Below, piece by piece: positions 63,906 to 64,000 of a DNA stretch of 64,000 nucleotides. This DNA is from Hoylesella loescheii (lineage in GTDB: Bacteria; Bacteroidota; Bacteroidia; Bacteroidales; Bacteroidaceae), in assembly GCA_021531755.1 (NCBI GenBank), contig JADYUK010000001.1:428859-492858 (forward strand), written 5' to 3'. The notes below the pieces were generated by a model. The model was given only the letters and a program-made list of their open reading frames with translations, was not told where the DNA came from and searched no databases. Within the stretch, counting starts at the first letter, position 1; every line of letters begins with the position of its first letter. A program made the translations under genes and the position numbers.

Positions 63906-64000
63906 TTAATCAAATAATCCCTCAAAGAGGGGATAATCGAGTTCTTTGACATCGTTGAAATTAGTCTTGTCGAACAGGTCACGCAAGTGCGCCTTGTCTG
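63906..64000 (-). CDS. C-terminal end of an unidentified protein (cut by the right edge)
   Basis: The last 31 codons (DKAHLRDLFDKTNF, NDVKELDYPLFEGLFD) of a gene that enters from the right. I do not recognise the family from so short a piece. Its stop lies 23 bases upstream of the transposase fragment's start codon. Confidence 0.5.
   Translation of the reverse strand, partial: DKAHLRDLFDKTNFNDVKELDYPLFEGLFD

Overview
The window looks like chromosomal DNA of a Bacteroidota member of the order Bacteroidales, most probably Prevotellaceae (Prevotella in the broad sense). The reasons are a SusC/SusD pair with GH92, GH28 and GH89 enzymes, a fused LpxC-FabZ, a fused FeoA-FeoB, an M49 peptidase with the HECLGH motif, IS1380 debris, and promoters of the Bacteroidetes form TTTG-N19/20-TAnnTTTG. 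No rRNA or tRNA gene was seen, so the genus is an inference.

Layout. Positions 1-2.9 kb carry, on the minus strand, leuB, metA (Glu111, predicted to use acetyl-CoA) and a U32-family protein cut by the window edge. Positions 3-5.1 kb hold a 22-bp tandem array, a DUF3298-like lipoprotein and a broken IS1380 transposase. Positions 5.1-8.6 kb hold two translationally coupled secreted proteins; the second joins a possible caspase-fold (CHAT/C25-like) domain to twelve DUF285 leucine-rich repeats. Positions 8.9-12.5 kb have an MTA/SAH nucleosidase, asnA and a B3/B4-domain protein whose N-terminus is encoded by a dispersed repeat. Positions 12.8-17.5 kb hold an SLBB polysaccharide-export protein and a dipeptidyl-peptidase III. 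Positions 17.9-22.7 kb hold an Lrp regulator, an ExbB/ExbD energising operon and a Pif1-like helicase with a TPR-like tail. Positions 23-38.9 kb are envelope and housekeeping genes on the minus strand: two class A PBPs, miaA, lpxA, lpxC-fabZ, lpxD, ispH, meaB, a DUF1573 protein, prs and a ThiE-like protein. Positions 39-42.1 kb hold pyrB, pyrI and glyA on the plus strand. Positions 42.6-48.8 kb hold metY with a divergent Lrp regulator, a cyclophilin and feoAB. Positions 49.6-62.9 kb form a glycan-use locus: a SusC fused to an OmpA-like tail, SusD, GH92, GH28, GH89 and an HGSNAT-like acyltransferase. The right end holds more IS1380 debris and the tail of an unknown gene.

The strongest unexplained signals are two dispersed repeat families. 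The first is a palindromic REP-like element with a conserved centre and arms that change together. It occurs singly, in pairs and in mixed clusters, sits between susC and susD, and supplies the first ~25 codons of the B3/B4 gene. The second is a 22-bp tandem repeat at three places (4, 3 and 2 units).

Functional links. Glu111-MetA and MetY together suggest methionine synthesis through O-acetylhomoserine, with metY and its neighbouring Lrp gene sharing back-to-back promoters. The glycan locus combines alpha-mannosidase and alpha-N-acetylglucosaminidase activities, pointing to host-type glycans or heparin-like substrates. All coordinates were read by eye; no alignment, folding or database search was run.
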